From positions 62,001 through 126,000 of the IMG/VR virus record IMGVR_UViG_3300035182_000466: 64,000 bases of DNA. One strand, written 5' to 3'. The notes beneath the pieces are model-generated. The model was given only the letters and a program-made list of their open reading frames with translations. It was not told the origin of the DNA and did not search any database. This DNA comes from a virus. Of the stretch, positions 8,249 through 16,832 are shown in pieces (within the stretch, counting starts at the first letter, position 1; each line of letters starts with the position of its first letter). A program made the position numbers and the translations under genes.

Positions 8249-9973
8249 ATGGCAAGAAAGCTAAGATTCAAAGGTGTAGCAACCGTAGGTAAGAACCTTA
8301 AAACTGCTACTGCGGCATTTCTTAAAGTCATTATCGGTAATAACAGAAAGATGATTGTATCATCTGACCGTTCCGTTTATGCTGTTAATGCAATGCCTTC
8401 AGTAAAGTTTTGGGATCCAAAAAAAGGTGTAAGTCATGCAGGAGTTTTAGCCAAAGACTTTAATTTAACATTAGCGTCTGATGGTAATCCTGGTGATACA
8501 TTAAAAGCCTATACGGTTGTATGCTCCGGTTGTAAAGAAGTTATTTTGACTGAGTCTAAACTGAAACATTGTATCCTTTGTGCTTCTGAAATTGAAGACT
8601 CTGAATATGAAGATGTTGAGTTAGACTTACCTCCTACTGAAGAAATTGAAGATGCTACTAATGGGGATTTCCTTGAAGATGATGATGATGATGAAGAAAT
8701 AGAAGACGAAGATGGTGATGATCTTGAAGATTCAGATGATGACGAAGAAATAGAAGACGAAGATGGTGATGATCTTGAAGATTCAGATGATGACGATGAT
8801 GCAGAAGTAGAAGAAGATGGGGATTTCCTTGAAGATGATGATGATGAAGAAGTAGAAGAAGATGGGGATTTCCTTGAAGATGATGACGAAGATGACATCG
8901 AAGTAGGCGATGAACTTGAAGATGATGACGACTCAGACGTTGAAAATACCGATGAAGATGACCTAGAATTAGGTGATGATCTTGAAGATTCAGATGATAA
9001 TGATGAAGAAGTAGAAGACGAAGATGGTGATGAACTTGAAGATGAAGATTGCGTTGATGATGCTGACTGTGAAGATCAAATCGGTGATGAGATTGATGAA
9101 GAAGAAGAGCAAGTTGATGAAGATGATGAGCAGGGCGACCTGTTTATTGAAGATGATGGCTCAATAAATATCGATCTTGTTGATGGTGCTGAGTTAGAAG
9201 ACACTGATGAAACAGACGTAGAGTATTCTGCTTCTATCAAAGGTGAAAAGCGCTGGATTGTAAATGTTAATGGACTACCTGTAGCTCATTTAACTGAGAC
9301 AGCATCCGGTACAAACAAAGACATCTTCCATACCGAGAAATTCGGTAAAGTAATTAGTCAAGTAGTTGCTTCCGAAGGTTTAAAAGGTCTGAAGAAACTT
9401 GGATTCCAGTCAATCATAATTGCAGCTCCTATTAAGAGTCTTATTAACACTGCAGTACAGACTGAGATTTCAAAGCATGAGACTGAGGTAAGTAAGCAAC
9501 TCAAGTCTTTAGTTTCTGATTTCCAAACAACCTTAGGAATGGCTTCGGTTGGTATTAATCGTGGCTTCTTCTCTGATGCGGTTAACCCATTAAAAGTAAG
9601 AATGTGGGAAGAACTATCATCTTTAGGTATTCCACAACCACACAGACTTATTGACAGAGTATTTAAAGAAACCGCAGAAGATTTCTGTAAGATTCTGATT
9701 GAAAAAGCTTCAGAGCTTTATGCAAAGCCTGTTGAAGTTCGTGCAGAGCTTTCAAAAGCTATTATAGGAAGTAATTTCATTTCTGCTTCAGAAGAAGAAG
9801 ATGAAGAAGAAGTTGAAACTGTAGATGATAATGGATTGGAAGAATCAATTGCAAATAGAATCGAAGCTTCTTCAATTCCATTTGGAACTCGTTCAATAGT
9901 TGAAGCTGCGTCCACAACCGTTAAGGAAGATGCATTTACATCCAAATTAAAGACTGCTTTCAGCAGCTTATAA
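8249..9973 (+). CDS. Acidic scaffold-like virion assembly protein with Zn-ribbon
   Basis: I start at MARKLRFKG because AAAGGAG lies just upstream; longer in-frame starts have no ribosome site. Residues 1-90 form a small globular part. Four cysteines (C92, C95, C108, C111) form two CxxC pairs, typical of a zinc ribbon. Residues about 115-325 are an extreme Asp/Glu tract built from internal repeats. The last 230 residues look folded and helical, with a second acidic patch. Its place just ahead of the decoration-like and major capsid genes, and the acidity, suggest a prohead core or scaffold. No protease motif is evident. The assignment is inferred from position and composition. Confidence 0.5.
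   Translation: MARKLRFKGVATVGKNLKTATAAFLKVIIGNNRKMIVSSDRSVYAVNAMPSVKFWDPKKGVSHAGVLAKDFNLTLASDGNPGDTLKAYTVVCSGCKEVILTESKLKHCILCASEIEDSEYEDVELDLPPTEEIEDATNGDFLEDDDDDEEIEDEDGDDLEDSDDDEEIEDEDGDDLEDSDDDDDAEVEEDGDFLEDDDDEEVEEDGDFLEDDDEDDIEVGDELEDDDDSDVENTDEDDLELGDDLEDSDDNDEEVEDEDGDELEDEDCVDDADCEDQIGDEIDEEEEQVDEDDEQGDLFIEDDGSINIDLVDGAELEDTDETDVEYSASIKGEKRWIVNVNGLPVAHLTETASGTNKDIFHTEKFGKVISQVVASEGLKGLKKLGFQSIIIAAPIKSLINTAVQTEISKHETEVSKQLKSLVSDFQTTLGMASVGINRGFFSDAVNPLKVRMWEELSSLGIPQPHRLIDRVFKETAEDFCKILIEKASELYAKPVEVRAELSKAIIGSNFISASEEEDEEEVETVDDNGLEESIANRIEASSIPFGTRSIVEAASTTVKEDAFTSKLKTAFSSL
8693..8794 (+). repeat. 51-bp perfect tandem repeat (two copies)
   Basis: Two adjacent identical 51-base units (8693-8743 and 8744-8794) each encode 17 residues, EEIEDEDGDDLEDSDDD, within the acidic tract of the scaffold-like protein. 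Perfect identity at all codon positions shows a recent duplication rather than selection on protein composition alone. Confidence 0.95.
8804..8890 (+). repeat. 45-bp spaced direct repeat in acidic tract
   Basis: A second repeat family in the same gene begins at 8804 and again at 8849, with a 45-base period encoding a 15-residue unit (EVEEDGDFLEDDDDE). The copies are nearly identical and diverge only at the end of the second copy. The GATGGGGATTTCCTTGAAGA core also appears once just upstream of the 51-bp repeats. Confidence 0.85.
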
Positions 9974-10000
9974 TCTAATTCAAGAAAGGAATTTAAAACA

Positions 10001-10735
10001 ATGCTTAAACTTCAAAAAACCCGTATTATGAAATCCTTTCATCGTAACGTAGCTACTGGCTATGATATTAAGAATGAAGGGGTTGCACTCGTTTATGTAA
10101 ATGAGAATGGTGAAGGTAAAGTTAAACCTTCATCTGGAGCACCTAATGAGAAGTTTGCTGGTGTTTCTTTATCTCAAGTACAAGTTCCTACCCAACTTAC
10201 TGGTGTAGAAAACTTCCTAGTTGCTGGTACTACCACAATTAAATTAGCTCGTACTAATTTAGTAGCTGGTCAGATCACTGTTAAATCTGGTAATACTACT
10301 TTAGTACTTGCTGCCAATGCCGCTGCTGGTCAATTCGCTGTTAATACTTTAATTGGCGAAGTTACCATTGACTCTTCAAACGCTGGTACTGCTATTTCTC
10401 CAGTAGAAATTTCTGTTGTTTATAAGTATGTACCTTCTGTTCAAGAAGCAATCAATGCTCAAGGCTATGGCCCAGCAGGTGGCATCCATTCAGCTTCTTA
10501 CTATTCAGTAGTTGGTGTTATTACTGAAGGCGACGTCTCTACTGATCAATTCGATGTAACCGATGATTGGTCTGCAACTACTGGTCCTGTTTATCTTGGT
10601 CCTAATGGTTTATTTACTCTTAAAGCTGGTGGTACTGAGCTAAAGGGTTGTAACATTATTGGAGCTCCCTCTGCTCCTAATGGCTCCTTCTTTGGTGCTT
10701 TTATCACCCTTAACTTTGGTCCTTACAGCGGCTAA
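10001..10735 (+). CDS. Head decoration-like structural protein
   Basis: This 244-residue protein is rich in Gly, Ala, Thr and Val and predicted all-beta. The N-terminal part contains EGVALVYVNENGEGKVKP and KFAGVSLSQ, the kind of 'value/parameter then FAGV' pattern seen in small capsid-decoration families such as DUF2190. It lies directly upstream of the major capsid gene and shares its distinct codon use (many CGT Arg and C-ending codons), consistent with high expression in the virion. The C-terminal half may be an exposed domain. The assignment rests on position, composition and weak similarity. Confidence 0.55.
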   Translation: MLKLQKTRIMKSFHRNVATGYDIKNEGVALVYVNENGEGKVKPSSGAPNEKFAGVSLSQVQVPTQLTGVENFLVAGTTTIKLARTNLVAGQITVKSGNTTLVLAANAAAGQFAVNTLIGEVTIDSSNAGTAISPVEISVVYKYVPSVQEAINAQGYGPAGGIHSASYYSVVGVITEGDVSTDQFDVTDDWSATTGPVYLGPNGLFTLKAGGTELKGCNIIGAPSAPNGSFFGAFITLNFGPYSG

Positions 10736-10793
10736 TCGCATAATAAACTAAACTACTACTTTAAAAATAAACAGGAAAAGGAGAATTAAACAA

Positions 10794-11894
10794 ATGTCTA
10801 AGGCAAAACACAATCCTTATGCTGGTGTAAAGTTTACACTCGCTTCTGGCGCTGAAATTACTGATCTTCGTCTCGGTAAATCCGCTGAGCCTGCATTAGC
10901 AAGTAATGGCGAAATTAATGCACATAGCCAAAAGGAACTTCTCTCTAAGATTTCCGAACTGGTTACTGCTTCTTCTAAAGGTGAGATTGTTCGCCAAGCT
11001 CCTGAGAAAGATCGTCGTCTTCATCGTGAAGTTTTAGCTGCTGCTTTTACTGATAAGTCTGGTTCTAAGTGGAATCAGTTAGGTGTTGCACTAGCTGCCA
11101 AGATTGAAGAAGCTGCTTACCGTGAAGGTTTCATGCGTAACCTGATGATTGAAGAGCAACTTAATCAAGGTGAAATCCCACGTTGTCGTATGCGTGTAAA
11201 TAACGTAGTTGCTATGATTGCAACTTCTGTTGCTGATGTTGTACCTCAGCTTGTTCGTGAGCGTATTTTTTATCCACCTGAGTTTTATATCAATGCAAAC
11301 GTAGAAGTTGAAAACCGTGACATTGATCAAATCTCTTCTGACATTCTGGATGAAAAGTACACCGAAGGTTTACAGAACATCATGGTTCAAGAAGACCTGG
11401 TTTGGAAGCGTCTTGCAGATGGTACTGTTGGTTCCGCTAACAACATTACTTATATTGCTGGTCAGCTCACTCCTACAACTTTGAGCACCTTACGTAACAA
11501 CGTAGCTCATTGGAAAATTCCTGCAACTACTTGTTTATTAGCTCAAGATTACTGGAATGACATCGTTGGAAACAGCGAATTCCAATCAATGCTTGATCCT
11601 GTCAGCAAGTATGACCTGGTTCTGAATGGTGAACTCGGTATTATCTTAGGCCTCCGTGTTGTTACAGATGGCTACCGTGCACCTGAGCTTCAGGTTCTTA
11701 ATCCAGGTGAGATTTATGTTGTTGGTGCAGCAGCTAACCATGGTCAGTATACAACCCGTGGTGGTGTAGAGTCAACCCCAATTGATGGTGCATTACAAAG
11801 CCGTAACAGCAAAGGTTGGTTCCTTGCAGAGAACATCAGCTCCATTATCACCAATGCTCGTTCCGTAGCAAAAGGTATGAAAATTGGTATGTAA
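10794..11894 (+). CDS. Major capsid protein (HK97-fold)
   Basis: The protein forms the icosahedral head shell. At 366 residues it has the expected size, and its second half carries segments I recognise from myophage major capsid proteins: IMVQEDLVWKRLADGTVG, LTPTTLSTLRNNV, LDPVSKYDLVLNGELG, LNPGEIYVVGAAANHG and GWFLAENISSIITNARSV. The ribosome site AAAAGGAG is strong. Codon use favours CGT for Arg and other fast codons, unlike the AGA-rich fibre genes, consistent with very high expression. A strong intrinsic terminator follows 34 bases after the stop. Confidence 0.9.
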   Translation: MSKAKHNPYAGVKFTLASGAEITDLRLGKSAEPALASNGEINAHSQKELLSKISELVTASSKGEIVRQAPEKDRRLHREVLAAAFTDKSGSKWNQLGVALAAKIEEAAYREGFMRNLMIEEQLNQGEIPRCRMRVNNVVAMIATSVADVVPQLVRERIFYPPEFYINANVEVENRDIDQISSDILDEKYTEGLQNIMVQEDLVWKRLADGTVGSANNITYIAGQLTPTTLSTLRNNVAHWKIPATTCLLAQDYWNDIVGNSEFQSMLDPVSKYDLVLNGELGIILGLRVVTDGYRAPELQVLNPGEIYVVGAAANHGQYTTRGGVESTPIDGALQSRNSKGWFLAENISSIITNARSVAKGMKIGM

Positions 11895-11927
11895 CAAATA
11901 GTAGGAACAAAACAAGGATGTATAGAG

Positions 11928-11961
11928 AAAGGGGAGAGGACATTATTCTCTCCCCTTTTTT
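11928..11961 (+). terminator. Rho-independent terminator after the capsid gene
   Basis: GGGGAGAG (11931-11938) pairs perfectly with CTCTCCCC (11948-11955) across a 9-base loop, and six T follow directly. The flanking A residues can extend the stem into the T tract. It is the clearest terminator in the window and probably limits capsid-level transcription from entering the tail genes. Confidence 0.92.
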
Positions 11962-11978
11962 AATGGCAAAATTATATG

Positions 11979-11992
11979 TAATTTATAATAAC
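11979..11992 (+). promoter_or_regulatory. Candidate phage promoter motif
   Basis: TAATTTATAATAAC lies between the capsid terminator and the first tail-module gene, 28 bases upstream of that start. Close variants occur at 8142, 28481 and 43554, all intergenic. A promoter directly after a terminator would restart transcription for the neck and tail genes. This is inferred from recurrence and position only. Confidence 0.4.
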
Positions 11993-12020
11993 AAATATAT
12001 ATAAGATGAGGTGAAGAAGC

Positions 12021-12731
12021 ATGTATACTTTAGCTGGGGATCTTATTATTTTAGCTACTTCTGCTGCAAACTCCGGTGATTTAAAATCAGCGGCAAGATT
12101 ATTTCTTCAGGCTTGTGTTACATCTGATTTACCTGTGTTAATAAATAAGATTTCTAGTAACAAAGATGTAACAGCTTCTGATACTATAAGTTCTTATAAT
12201 TTTATCAATAAAAAGATAAATAAACGGTTCATCGTTGCCTTAACGGAAGAACTGGATAATACAACCCTTTTTAGTAAAAAAGAAATTATGGATGCAGTAA
12301 GAGCCATAAAATCTTCTGACACTTCTTCTAATAAAGATAAGTATTCTTTTGAAATAGTAGATAAAGAAGTTTGTCCTGAAGGATGTGATGAAACCTGTGA
12401 TTGTAATGAGGATGAGACTCAAGATGAATTTGATTTAGATGGTGCTGTTATAGAAGACGATGATATAGAGATATTAGCTTCTTCATCTACTTCTCTAGAA
12501 GAAGATATTAAAACTGCCTTAATCTCTTTAAAACTAAGATCAGATGATTGGGATGTTAAGAAGTTTATACCAATATTAATGACCATATTTCCGGATCTAG
12601 TTATAAAAGGATCATCTAATAGAGAGATAAGAAATATAGTCAATAATATTATAAACAGGTTAAAGACATTAGATAAAAACAAATTAAATGAATTACACAA
12701 TGCAGTAAAGCCGTTATTAACTCAGGAGTAA
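12021..12731 (+). CDS. Hypothetical protein (236 aa), neck region
   Basis: This is an unrecognised protein with helical ends and a central acidic, Cys-containing linker (CPEGCDETCDC near residues 120-130, then an Asp/Glu tract). The N-terminal 100 residues and the C-terminal 75 residues look like two small helical domains. It is the first gene after the capsid terminator and lies 2 bp upstream of the next gene. Its place between capsid and sheath is where head-completion or neck proteins lie in myophages, but no motif confirms this. Confidence 0.45.
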   Translation: MYTLAGDLIILATSAANSGDLKSAARLFLQACVTSDLPVLINKISSNKDVTASDTISSYNFINKKINKRFIVALTEELDNTTLFSKKEIMDAVRAIKSSDTSSNKDKYSFEIVDKEVCPEGCDETCDCNEDETQDEFDLDGAVIEDDDIEILASSSTSLEEDIKTALISLKLRSDDWDVKKFIPILMTIFPDLVIKGSSNREIRNIVNNIINRLKTLDKNKLNELHNAVKPLLTQE

Positions 12732-12733
12732 AT

Positions 12734-13522
12734 ATGTCAACCACTCCAGATTTTTCGGATATCTCCTTTGTTTTTGATACAGATGTTTCTAAATTTAGTG
12801 CAGGTTCTATAAATGCTATCTATGAAACTACACTATTAAGTTTAACCTTGCATGGATTAAGAGCTTCATTTAACAGGATATTACAGTGTCCTAGTCCTAT
12901 AGATTTTTCTTTTACAGACAGACTTAAAGAATTACAAGAAAAAAGAGAGTCTAATAACTTAAAGTATCCATATGCCTACATAGTATTAAACGATTTAGAT
13001 CTTTTAAAAGATCAGGCTAATACTACGGCAATGTCACATCGTGGATTAGCAGGAAGAAAAGCCTTCATAGGAGATTCAGTAGATGTAACATATGCATTTC
13101 CAATGAAGTTAAATATAACTTTGAATGTATTAGATTCAGATGTTGTAAGACTGTTAAGCTACGCACAATCCTTAATTTTGGCAGACGTAGCTAGAGCTTT
13201 TAATTTCAAAATAAATGCTTTTGATACACAAAGTATTTGTAAAGTTCAGAGATCTGGTAATATCTCTTTTCCAGAGAATCTTATATCTACTGATAACGAG
13301 CAAGACTACAACAGTGGTAAGGTATCTTTATCATTTGAAGTTCAAGGATGGATTGGATTTACTTGTTTAGTGCCTGGAGTTAAAACTATTAATTTAAGGT
13401 TCTATCAACAAGAAGTAAATTCAGATAAACGTACATTAGAACAAGCTTATATCTTAGAGTTGAAAGAGGAAGACGATGGCAAAGTCAATCTCTACAAATT
13501 TCTCCCTGCGGATAAACAATAA
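12734..13522 (+). CDS. Putative neck / tail-terminator structural protein
   Basis: This 262-residue protein is of mixed alpha/beta type. Segments such as YPYAYIVLNDLDLL, FPMKLNITLNVLDSD and YNSGKVSLSFEVQGWIGF recall the strand pattern of tail-terminator or neck proteins, and its position between the capsid and sheath genes fits a gp15 or gp3-like role. The similarity is loose. It overlaps the next gene by 47 bases, an unusually long overlap. Confidence 0.4.
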   Translation: MSTTPDFSDISFVFDTDVSKFSAGSINAIYETTLLSLTLHGLRASFNRILQCPSPIDFSFTDRLKELQEKRESNNLKYPYAYIVLNDLDLLKDQANTTAMSHRGLAGRKAFIGDSVDVTYAFPMKLNITLNVLDSDVVRLLSYAQSLILADVARAFNFKINAFDTQSICKVQRSGNISFPENLISTDNEQDYNSGKVSLSFEVQGWIGFTCLVPGVKTINLRFYQQEVNSDKRTLEQAYILELKEEDDGKVNLYKFLPADKQ

Positions 13523-14039
13523 GAATCAACCTAAGGTAATTGCAGATTCTAAAATATCCAGCGGATTGACTGAAGAATATTTTTATACAACAACTTATAA
13601 AGTTGATTCTATAGGTATATACTTAGGTGAAATAAAAGACTTTTTAGCGATTCAACCAAAATCTCCTATACTTATTGATTTTCAACGAGTAGACATGATA
13701 GAGCCTACACAAATATACTGTTCTAAACTTTTCATTAATCATGGAGAAATGGGAAAAGTTTGGTTACGAGTAGTAGGTGAACCAGTTATTACAACTGTTT
13801 GGTTTAGTACAAATAATTTGAATCTTGCTGGAAAGTTCTACATAAAAGTTAAGACAAAAGACTTGAGAATAAGAGAAAAGCAGTTAGAATTAAAGAATCT
13901 AGATGGTATAGACTTCAGTCTTCCTGTTAAACAATCTGTAAGATTTAAAGGAATCCGAAAGAAGAAGATACCATCAGATGGAATACCTGTGATAACTCAT
14001 TTTGGAGAAAATAAACTTTTAGTTGTAAATTCTAAGTAA
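13476..14039 (+). CDS. Hypothetical virion-region protein (187 aa)
   Basis: The gene starts inside the preceding gene with GAGGAAG as ribosome site. The protein appears beta-rich with several 'VWLRVVGEP' type strands and a basic C-terminal region (FKGIRKKKIP). I do not recognise the family. Its place in the head-to-tail interval suggests a neck, collar or head-completion component, but this is positional inference. Confidence 0.45.
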   Translation: MAKSISTNFSLRINNKNQPKVIADSKISSGLTEEYFYTTTYKVDSIGIYLGEIKDFLAIQPKSPILIDFQRVDMIEPTQIYCSKLFINHGEMGKVWLRVVGEPVITTVWFSTNNLNLAGKFYIKVKTKDLRIREKQLELKNLDGIDFSLPVKQSVRFKGIRKKKIPSDGIPVITHFGENKLLVVNSK

Positions 14040-14051
14040 AAGGAGAGCAAT

Positions 14052-14378
14052 ATGTCTCAATTGGTTGAAGTTATTAATGTAGGTACAATGCCTGCAAGTA
14101 TTGAGTTTATAAACTCCAATGGAGATCATGACTCAGCAACTTTAGCAGCAAAGACTAGACATATTATTGATGAAGAGTGTATAACAACTTCAAAAGAGAA
14201 TTTAACTAAGAGGTCTATTAAGGTTAGACCTATATCTTCATCTACACCAGTAGTAGAAACTTCAGTAGCAATTGAAGCTAAAACTAATAATCAACCTAGT
14301 GTAGTTAAGCCAACTTCAGGTACTAATAATTCAAAGTCAATGCAACCTGTAGGTATTGTAGATGGGAAAGATAAATAA
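14052..14378 (+). CDS. Small hypothetical protein (108 aa)
   Basis: The first 60 residues form a small beta-rich segment (LVEVINVGTMPASIEFIN) that looks like a strand-turn-strand unit. The remainder is a low-complexity Ser/Thr/Pro/Val tail, probably disordered. AAAGGAGAG is a good ribosome site. It lies immediately upstream of the sheath gene with a 54-base gap. It could be a neck accessory; no family is recognised. Confidence 0.45.
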   Translation: MSQLVEVINVGTMPASIEFINSNGDHDSATLAAKTRHIIDEECITTSKENLTKRSIKVRPISSSTPVVETSVAIEAKTNNQPSVVKPTSGTNNSKSMQPVGIVDGKDK

Positions 14379-14432
14379 ACAATAAGATAGCAACAAAATA
14401 GATGACTCATATTACGTGAAAGGAGATAGTTC

Positions 14433-16187
14433 ATGGCGACTATTGTAACTCATTCCTCTGCTGGTGTATATACTTCTGAAAAAGATAATTCTCAGGGTAT
14501 AGTACAAACAGCACAAGTAAGTATTGGAGCTATTGTATTTTTTAGTGAAATAGGACCAGTAGATCAGATTATAGAAATAACTGGAGGTCAAGCAGAATTC
14601 CTAAGTAAATTTGGTTCACCTAAGTATGAAGTGTCTTTAGGTCATTATGCAGCATTACAAGCTCTGACTAAGATGCCTAAACTATTGTGTACCAGAGTAC
14701 ATAATAGAGCTAAATTCGGAGGTTTAGTTGTAACGTTAGATAACTCCGGTTTAGTATCAATGCGCCAATTTACTACTGCTAAAGATGTACATCCAGAAGA
14801 TCCTAATATGTTCTTCATGGAGCTTGGTGATGCAGACTACAATGACGTTAATGACTTATTTTATATTTACGGAGCAGATCCAAACAAGTATAATGGAGAT
14901 TACCGTATAGTAATTACGGATGTTAGAGATGAAGACGACAAGTCTTTACCTAATACATTTAAGATACAGGTATTTGTAAAGGGATCAAATAGTGTTATTC
15001 CTGTGGAGTCTTTTGTTGTAAGTAGAAGTCATCAAACTGATGGTTATGGACGTCAACAATTTTTATCAGATGTAATTAATGGTAGATCAAGATTTATTCG
15101 TGTTTATAATAATGATCTTAACACTACTAAAATTAGTACTTCTATAATGCCTACCATGACGTTAAACTACTTAGGTACAACTCCTAGTGCAGTTCCTAAT
15201 GCATACTTATCAAATGGAGATTCAGGTTTAGATAATATTCCACTTAATGGACTATCGGCAATTATTATGGGAAGAGATGCACTTCCTAGTAATATGTCAA
15301 ATCCTTATACACCATATAAAAACAGTGGTTGGCAGCTTTACTATGAACGTGAAGAGGTTAAATTCCAATTGCTGATAAATGGTGGTTATACTAATCCACA
15401 GATTCAATTAAAGATGTTAGATCTTTGTGAAACTCGTGGTGACTGTATGGCAATTCTTGATATACCATTTGATAAGCAAGGATCAAAGTATGATCGTACT
15501 ACTGATCCTGTTGATTATCGTAATAATCCTTACGGTGGATTAGATGCAGATTCATCTTATGGTGCATTATATTCACCATGGTATTATGTTAATGACGAAT
15601 TTAGTGGTAAGCAGATTTGGTTACCACCTTCTGGATTTATTGCAGCTATTTATGCTGAGACAGATATCAATTACGCAACATGGTTCTCACCTGCAGGTTT
15701 AAATAGAGGTATGCTTCATAATGTAATTGACGTTGGTGCTAAGTATAAACAAGAGGATAGAGATCTATTAGTAACAAATCAAATTTGTCCTACTAGAGTA
15801 TTTAAAGACATTGGTATTGCGGTATGGGGAGATGTTACTCTTCAAAAGAAAGACTCTGCAACGTCTAACATAAACGTTAGACGTTTATTGAACCTCATAA
15901 AATTGGATGTAGAATTTAATTTACAATATTCAGTATTTGATCCAAATGACGAGATTTTAAGATCTGAGATTCGTCAAAGAGTAAATAACATTCTTGAACC
16001 TATTAGACTGGGACGTGGTTTATATACCTACTCTGTAGTATGTGATGGTACAAATAATTCCGTTGACGATTTAGCTAATGGTATACTGAATGTTGATGTG
16101 TATCTTGAGCCTGTAATTCCGGCTAAGAGAATAATGGTTCAGTTGATTATTAATCGTACTTCTGTAAAGATTGAAGTTCAATCCTAA
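14433..16187 (+). CDS. Contractile tail sheath protein
   Basis: The 584-residue length and C-terminal sequence are characteristic of T4 gp18-type sheath proteins. The C-terminal domain includes the region from AVWGDVTLQ through INVRRLLNLIKLDVE to NDEILRSEIRQRVNNIL and then an LEPVIPAKRIMVQLII strand, which in sheath proteins forms the interlocking mesh and tube contact. It is directly followed by the tube gene, the standard order in contractile systems. The start has AAAGGAGATAG upstream. Confidence 0.94.
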   Translation: MATIVTHSSAGVYTSEKDNSQGIVQTAQVSIGAIVFFSEIGPVDQIIEITGGQAEFLSKFGSPKYEVSLGHYAALQALTKMPKLLCTRVHNRAKFGGLVVTLDNSGLVSMRQFTTAKDVHPEDPNMFFMELGDADYNDVNDLFYIYGADPNKYNGDYRIVITDVRDEDDKSLPNTFKIQVFVKGSNSVIPVESFVVSRSHQTDGYGRQQFLSDVINGRSRFIRVYNNDLNTTKISTSIMPTMTLNYLGTTPSAVPNAYLSNGDSGLDNIPLNGLSAIIMGRDALPSNMSNPYTPYKNSGWQLYYEREEVKFQLLINGGYTNPQIQLKMLDLCETRGDCMAILDIPFDKQGSKYDRTTDPVDYRNNPYGGLDADSSYGALYSPWYYVNDEFSGKQIWLPPSGFIAAIYAETDINYATWFSPAGLNRGMLHNVIDVGAKYKQEDRDLLVTNQICPTRVFKDIGIAVWGDVTLQKKDSATSNINVRRLLNLIKLDVEFNLQYSVFDPNDEILRSEIRQRVNNILEPIRLGRGLYTYSVVCDGTNNSVDDLANGILNVDVYLEPVIPAKRIMVQLIINRTSVKIEVQS

Positions 16188-16218
16188 TACTTATATACAG
16201 ATTCGGAGGTTTTCTATT

Positions 16219-16779
16219 ATGGCAAGCACTATATCAAGAACTAGAATTGGAGACGTATTGGCTATAAATGACCCTCTTTATGGGGACAATTTTGAGTTAT
16301 GGATACCTACATTACCTACTGGTGTTTCTGGTACTCCTGGTAACGCAAAAAATGCTTTACGTATCCAGTGTAAATCAGTTTCAATGCCTGGAGTTCAAAA
16401 CGAAGCACAAGATCTTACCTTACATGGTTATAAAGTATCAGTAGTTGGAAGAACAGTATTTCAAAATACTTTATCCATAACCTATGTAGAGACTAGACAG
16501 CTTGAGATTTATCAAACTTTAAAACAATGGGTTAAAGCCTGTAGGGATTGGCAAACACAAATAAGCAAAGGTAAACAAGCCTATTCAACTGTTGGAAACT
16601 TGGCTCTATTTGATGAGCAAGGTCAAGTAATAACTGGAAGTGCTTGGACTATAGGTAACATGTGGTGTGAACAAGTTCAAGACATAAACCTTGATGGTTC
16701 ATCTGCTTCAATTGTTGAAGTTTCCGCTTCGTTTAGATATGATTGGTTTGACCAAGTTGAAACACCTGCAAAATCATAA
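16219..16779 (+). CDS. Tail tube protein
   Basis: I choose MASTISRTR as start because CGGAGGT lies 9 bases upstream; an earlier in-frame ATG overlaps the sheath gene and lacks a site. The 186-residue protein forms the inner tail tube. It has the gp19-type pattern: an N-terminal strand with NFELWIPTLP, a CKSVSMPGVQ loop, then FQNTLSITYVETRQLEIYQTL with an LKQWVKACRDWQ helix, and a final strand region ending in SASFRYDWFD. Position right after the sheath supports it strongly. Confidence 0.9.
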   Translation: MASTISRTRIGDVLAINDPLYGDNFELWIPTLPTGVSGTPGNAKNALRIQCKSVSMPGVQNEAQDLTLHGYKVSVVGRTVFQNTLSITYVETRQLEIYQTLKQWVKACRDWQTQISKGKQAYSTVGNLALFDEQGQVITGSAWTIGNMWCEQVQDINLDGSSASIVEVSASFRYDWFDQVETPAKS

Positions 16780-16789
16780 GTAATTCCTG

Positions 16790-16817
16790 AACAGGGGTAT
16801 CTTATGGTACCCCTGTT
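16790..16817 (+). terminator. Hairpin after tube gene, weak terminator or processing site
   Basis: ACAGGGGTA (16791-16799) pairs perfectly with TACCCCTGT (16808-16816) over an 8-base loop. The downstream tract is TTAATT, not a full run of T, so termination may be partial. It lies between two tube-fold genes and could reduce expression of the second relative to the first, or protect the 3' end of the abundant tube transcript. Confidence 0.65.
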
Positions 16818-16832
16818 TAATTAGGTGATGAT

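Noticed and set aside
8509-8898. Minus-strand Ser-rich open frame
   Set aside because: It is the mirror of the GAT/GAA repeats of the acidic tract; poly-Ser composition and lack of a ribosome site show that it is not a gene.
11816-12004. Plus-strand small open frame over the capsid 3' end and terminator
   Set aside because: It runs out of frame through the capsid gene and across the terminator hairpin, and lacks a ribosome site.
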